Source of the DNA: Galeruca laticollis
Taxonomy: Eukaryota; Arthropoda; Insecta; Coleoptera; Chrysomelidae
Direction: 5' to 3'
Length of the DNA: 64,000 nt
Assembly (NCBI GenBank): GCA_963921935.1
Contig: OY998178.1
Coordinates: forward strand, 200,540,862-200,604,861
Position numbers and translations under genes: made by a program. The notes beneath the pieces are model-generated. The model was not told the origin of the DNA, ran no database searches, and was given only the letters and a program-made list of their open reading frames with translations. This document shows, one piece after another, positions 61,270-64,000 of the stretch. The stretch's first letter is position 1. Each line of letters begins with the position of its first letter.

Positions 61270-63252
61270 TTTCCAAAAAAGCTAGTTACACGAGGACCGA
61301 AGACTAAATACAAGAAGTCTAATGGCTTTACATTGAGTGCTGATTTGTTGGAATTAAGAAATAATGTGGCATTATATACTACTCTTGCTAAGCATGATAG
61401 ACGATATATTGAAATTAGTAAAGTGTTAAATAATACATATAGGCTTAGGTTGGAACAGGCCTCTAAACAATTCTATGATAATCGAATTTTAAACTCGGAA
61501 AATAAGACTAAAGAAACCTGGGAAATAATTAGGGAATTGCAAAAAACAAACAAATCAAGTAGCCAACTCAAATTATATGATCAGGGTAACCAAATAAGTG
61601 ATTCTGTTTTAGCAAATAAATTCAATATAAATTTTACTAAACCCCCTATTGATAGTTTAGTTTGTGATGCAGAATTTTTCAATGAAAATATCTCTTCTAA
61701 TATTAAAACCTTCTATATGTTTCCTGTTTCAGAGGAGGAGGTTTTAGAATTAATACTATCTTTAAAAAATACTATTGCAGTTGGTACTGATGGATTAAAT
61801 AATAAATTAATTAAAAAGTGTGCCGGTCTATTGACAAAGCCATTGAGTTTCTTATTGAATTTGTCAACTGAGAGGGGAATCTTCCCTGAATCTTTAAAAC
61901 TGGCTAGAGTAGTTCCCATTTACAAAAAAGGAGATCCTAATGATATTAATAACTATAGACCAATTAGTATCTTGTCTACTATCTCCAAAGTGTATGAATT
62001 GAATATTAAAAATCAGTTATGCAATTTTTTTGCTAAATTTAAGCTATTATCGCCCTCACAGCATGGTTATACTTCAAAAAAAGGTACAGAGACTGCATTG
62101 ATAGAGTTCCATAATAGAATTGTTAGATCTCTTGATATTAAAAAGCATGTAATGGGTTTATTTATTGATTTTTCAAGCGCTTTTGACTGTGTGGACCACA
62201 AACTTTTACTGCTTAAACTGTCTAAATATGGGATAAGAGGTATACCACTCAATTTGTTGGAGTCATACTTATCAAATAGAAAACAAATTGTTCAAGTGAA
62301 TAATACTCTTGGTTTGGAACTAGAAGTCTCACAAGGTGTTCCCCAGGGATCGATTTTGGGTCCATTTTTATTTTTGGTTTTTGTTAATGACTTACTCACT
62401 ACATTAAATGCTGTCCCTGGAATATATCCAACTTGTTATGCTGACGACATTAATATTGTAATTATTGAAGACAATGAGGATGCTCTGAAAATATCAACAG
62501 AGAGAACATATGATCAAGTTGTGATGTGGTCAGAGAGGAATAACATAAAATTAAACAAAACTAAAACAAATACGGTGCTGTTTAATAATCATGGACAATT
62601 TAGACAGAGCCAATTGTTTGAAAACACTGGATTTCCTATTACATCTAAGGAAAATATTAAATTATTGGGTGTCACTATCGACTATGGCATTACCTGGCAT
62701 TCGCATATTGACAACTTGTGTAACAAATTAAGGAAAAGCTGCTATAGCCTTAGATTTCTTGCCAGTCATTGTAGTAAAAATACACTCTTAACAGTGTATC
62801 ATGCTAATTTTCACTCCCATCTAAAATATGGCATACAAATTTGGGGGACCTGTTCTACCAGGCAAAGGGTATTTGTTCTTCAAAAGTATGCTATAAGAAT
62901 TATTGCAAAACTCAGAATAAGAGATTCTTGTAGGGAGTTTTTTAAAAAATACAAAATATTGACCCTGGCTGGTGTATATATATTGGAAGCATGTACTTTC
63001 ATTCATAGGAATAGATCGATTTATGTGGCCGAGCGTGCTTCTCATCACTATAAAACAAGAAACAAAAGTCAATTATTGGTGCCTAGACACCATACTGCAC
63101 TTTTTGAAAAGAATCTAGAGTATCTAGGATGTAAATTTTATAATATCCTCCCAGAGGATATAAAAAACAGTAATTTCTACAATTTTAAAAATAAACTGAA
63201 GCAGTTTTTACTAGGAAAAAACTACTACACCATAGAGGAGTTTTTTAATTGA
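61267..63252 (+). CDS. LINE reverse transcriptase, open frame of about 660 codons
   Basis: Uninterrupted from the LINE 5' break to the stop at 63252. Linker region with FPVSEEEVLELILSLKNTIA and VGTDGLNNKLIKKC. RT: ARVVPIYKKGDPNDINNYRP, ISILSTISKVYE, GLFIDFSSAFDCVDHKLLLL (motif A Asp), QGVPQGSILGPFLFLVFVND (motif B), CYADDINIVIIEDNED (YADD), LLGVTIDYGITWHSHI and HLKYGIQIWGTCSTRQR, with a C-terminal helical tail. All RT catalytic residues are present. The apparent start 61126 is an artefact of the AT repeat. Endonuclease and ORF1 are lost by truncation, so the copy cannot mobilise itself. Confidence 0.88.
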
Positions 63253-63520
63253 TAAATTGTCTTTCTGTTGTTACCTGCTATGAATCTGCCAAAAATTGTT
63301 TTGTTTTTGTGGAACTGTTTTCATTATTTTTAAGGGTTGTCTGTGGTCTTTGATGTAAACAATTATATATGTGTATGTGTATATATATGAATATATATGT
63401 GTGTGTGTTTTGTGTTCTTTAGTTAAGTCATTTTATTATACTTTGTGACATGTTTCACTATAACTGTTGTATAATTTTTTTGTACAATATTTTTTTTATG
63501 TGAAATAAATTACTTTCTTT
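61267..63520 (+). mobile_element. 5'-truncated Jockey/CR1-like LINE inserted at an AT repeat
   Basis: Starts abruptly after (AT)n and ends ATGTGAAATAAATTACTTTC, then TTTCTTTATATATATT at 63500-63530, so AT-rich repeat flanks both sides. The 3' UTR (63253-63520) contains TG/TA-rich runs like the LINE at 6335-7978. Confidence 0.82.
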
Positions 63521-63525
63521 CTTTA

Positions 63526-64000
63526 TATATATTAAAACGTTCTCCGACTTCTTCCGATTTCTAGTCTCCATATATCCCTTTCTCTGACTTCTTTATCTAT
63601 ACCTTCCCTCCAGCTTTTTCTTGGGCTGCCCTGTTTTCTTCTACTTCTAGATTGCCAGTTTAGAACCTGCTTTAGGATTCTCTGTTCGTCCATTCGTTGT
63701 ACATGTCCGAACCACACTAATTGTTTACTCCCGATTTCATCAGTAAAGATGTATGTTATGCCTATAATTTCTCTTATCCAATCGTTGGTTATTCGTTCTC
63801 TTCTAGACCTTCCAGCTGCTCGTCGCCAGAAATTCATTTCTGTTGCTCGTAGAGTTTTTTCAGTTGTTATACTTTTTACAATAGTGGTATAGATTCGTCT
63901 TTTGGTTTATTTGGTGTAATGTTTTTATCCCATAGGATGCTGTTGAGTAAGGCAATGGCTCATCTTCCTAAGCAGTTTTAGCCCTTTCGATACCATGAAT
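63526..64000 (-). mobile_element. RTE-like LINE C-terminal end (runs off the right edge)
   Basis: Minus-strand reading near the edge: TIVKSITTEKTLRATEMNFW, RRAAGRSRRERITNDWIREI, KQLVWFGHVQRMDEQRILKQ, then RRKQGSPRKSWREGIDKEVR and a stop at about 63532. The LxWFGHVxRM...GRPRKSW block is the C-terminus of RTE-type LINE proteins (compare RLRWAGHVHRL...GRPRMRW at 37128-37236). The open frame is 101 codons from 63837, with one frame change further upstream. RT lies beyond the window. Confidence 0.7.

Noticed and set aside
1..64000. CRISPR arrays, bacterial operons, rRNA or tRNA genes
   Set aside because: The DNA is clearly metazoan with spliced genes. No regular spacer-repeat array was seen, and no rRNA or tRNA was recognised by eye, although a tRNA scan was not possible.

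Overview
The window is AT-rich eukaryotic DNA from an arthropod, most likely an insect with a large, transposon-rich genome. One host gene is visible, on the minus strand: the mRNA-decapping enhancer Edc3. Four coding exons are recognisable: an LSm exon (54333-54179), a linker exon (53784-53589), an FDF exon (23152-22890) and the first part of the YjeF_N domain (3090-2791). Their splice phases fit together and give about 304 residues. The rest of the YjeF_N domain must lie beyond coordinate 1. Everything else between the exons is intron, mainly intron 2 (30.4 kb) and intron 3 (19.8 kb), and these are filled with transposable elements (TEs) inserted into one another.

Layout from left to right. 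345-2746: Penelope-like element with a 16-bp target duplication, 28 bp from the exon 4 splice donor. 3310-4427: mariner-type element with 195-bp inverted ends. 4585-6100 and 6335-7978: two 5'-truncated LINEs on opposite strands. 6190-14032: a Tc1 transposase split by about 7.5 kb of nested insertions, including a pogo-like element, a mariner with about 670-bp inverted ends, and a candidate solo LTR. 14155-22185: RNase H-type LINE pieces broken by a 2.86-kb element with an 8-bp duplication and a 732-codon ORF of an unclassified family (14785-17641), by a second repeated arthropod gene fragment, and by a nearly intact mariner (19624-20931). 23620-40160: two copies of a duplicated segment lying exactly 12,121 bp apart (RTE LINE, its flank, and an arthropod repeat-gene family with a transposase-like D/D/E pattern), with a ZBED/hAT pseudogene in one copy and an I-type LINE between them. 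41441-42606: hAT element carrying a second Penelope fragment. 42620-44540: PIF/Harbinger transposase plus a MADF/BESS gene. 44831-52240: foldback-like inverted array with a LINE in its centre. 52690-53524: THAP-type element next to Edc3 exon 2.

Upstream of Edc3 (54.4-64 kb) lie MITE-like inverted repeats, an RNase H LINE, a mariner helix-turn-helix fragment, long (TA)n tracts, a LINE with an intact 5'-truncated RT ORF, and an RTE-like 3' end entering from the right edge.

Nearly all TE genes carry stops, frameshifts or truncations. The most open are the RT ORFs at 34724-37357 and 61267-63252, the 14785-17641 ORF (two single-base nonsense changes), and the 19.6-kb mariner (one frameshift). All family names come from motif reading without database searches.
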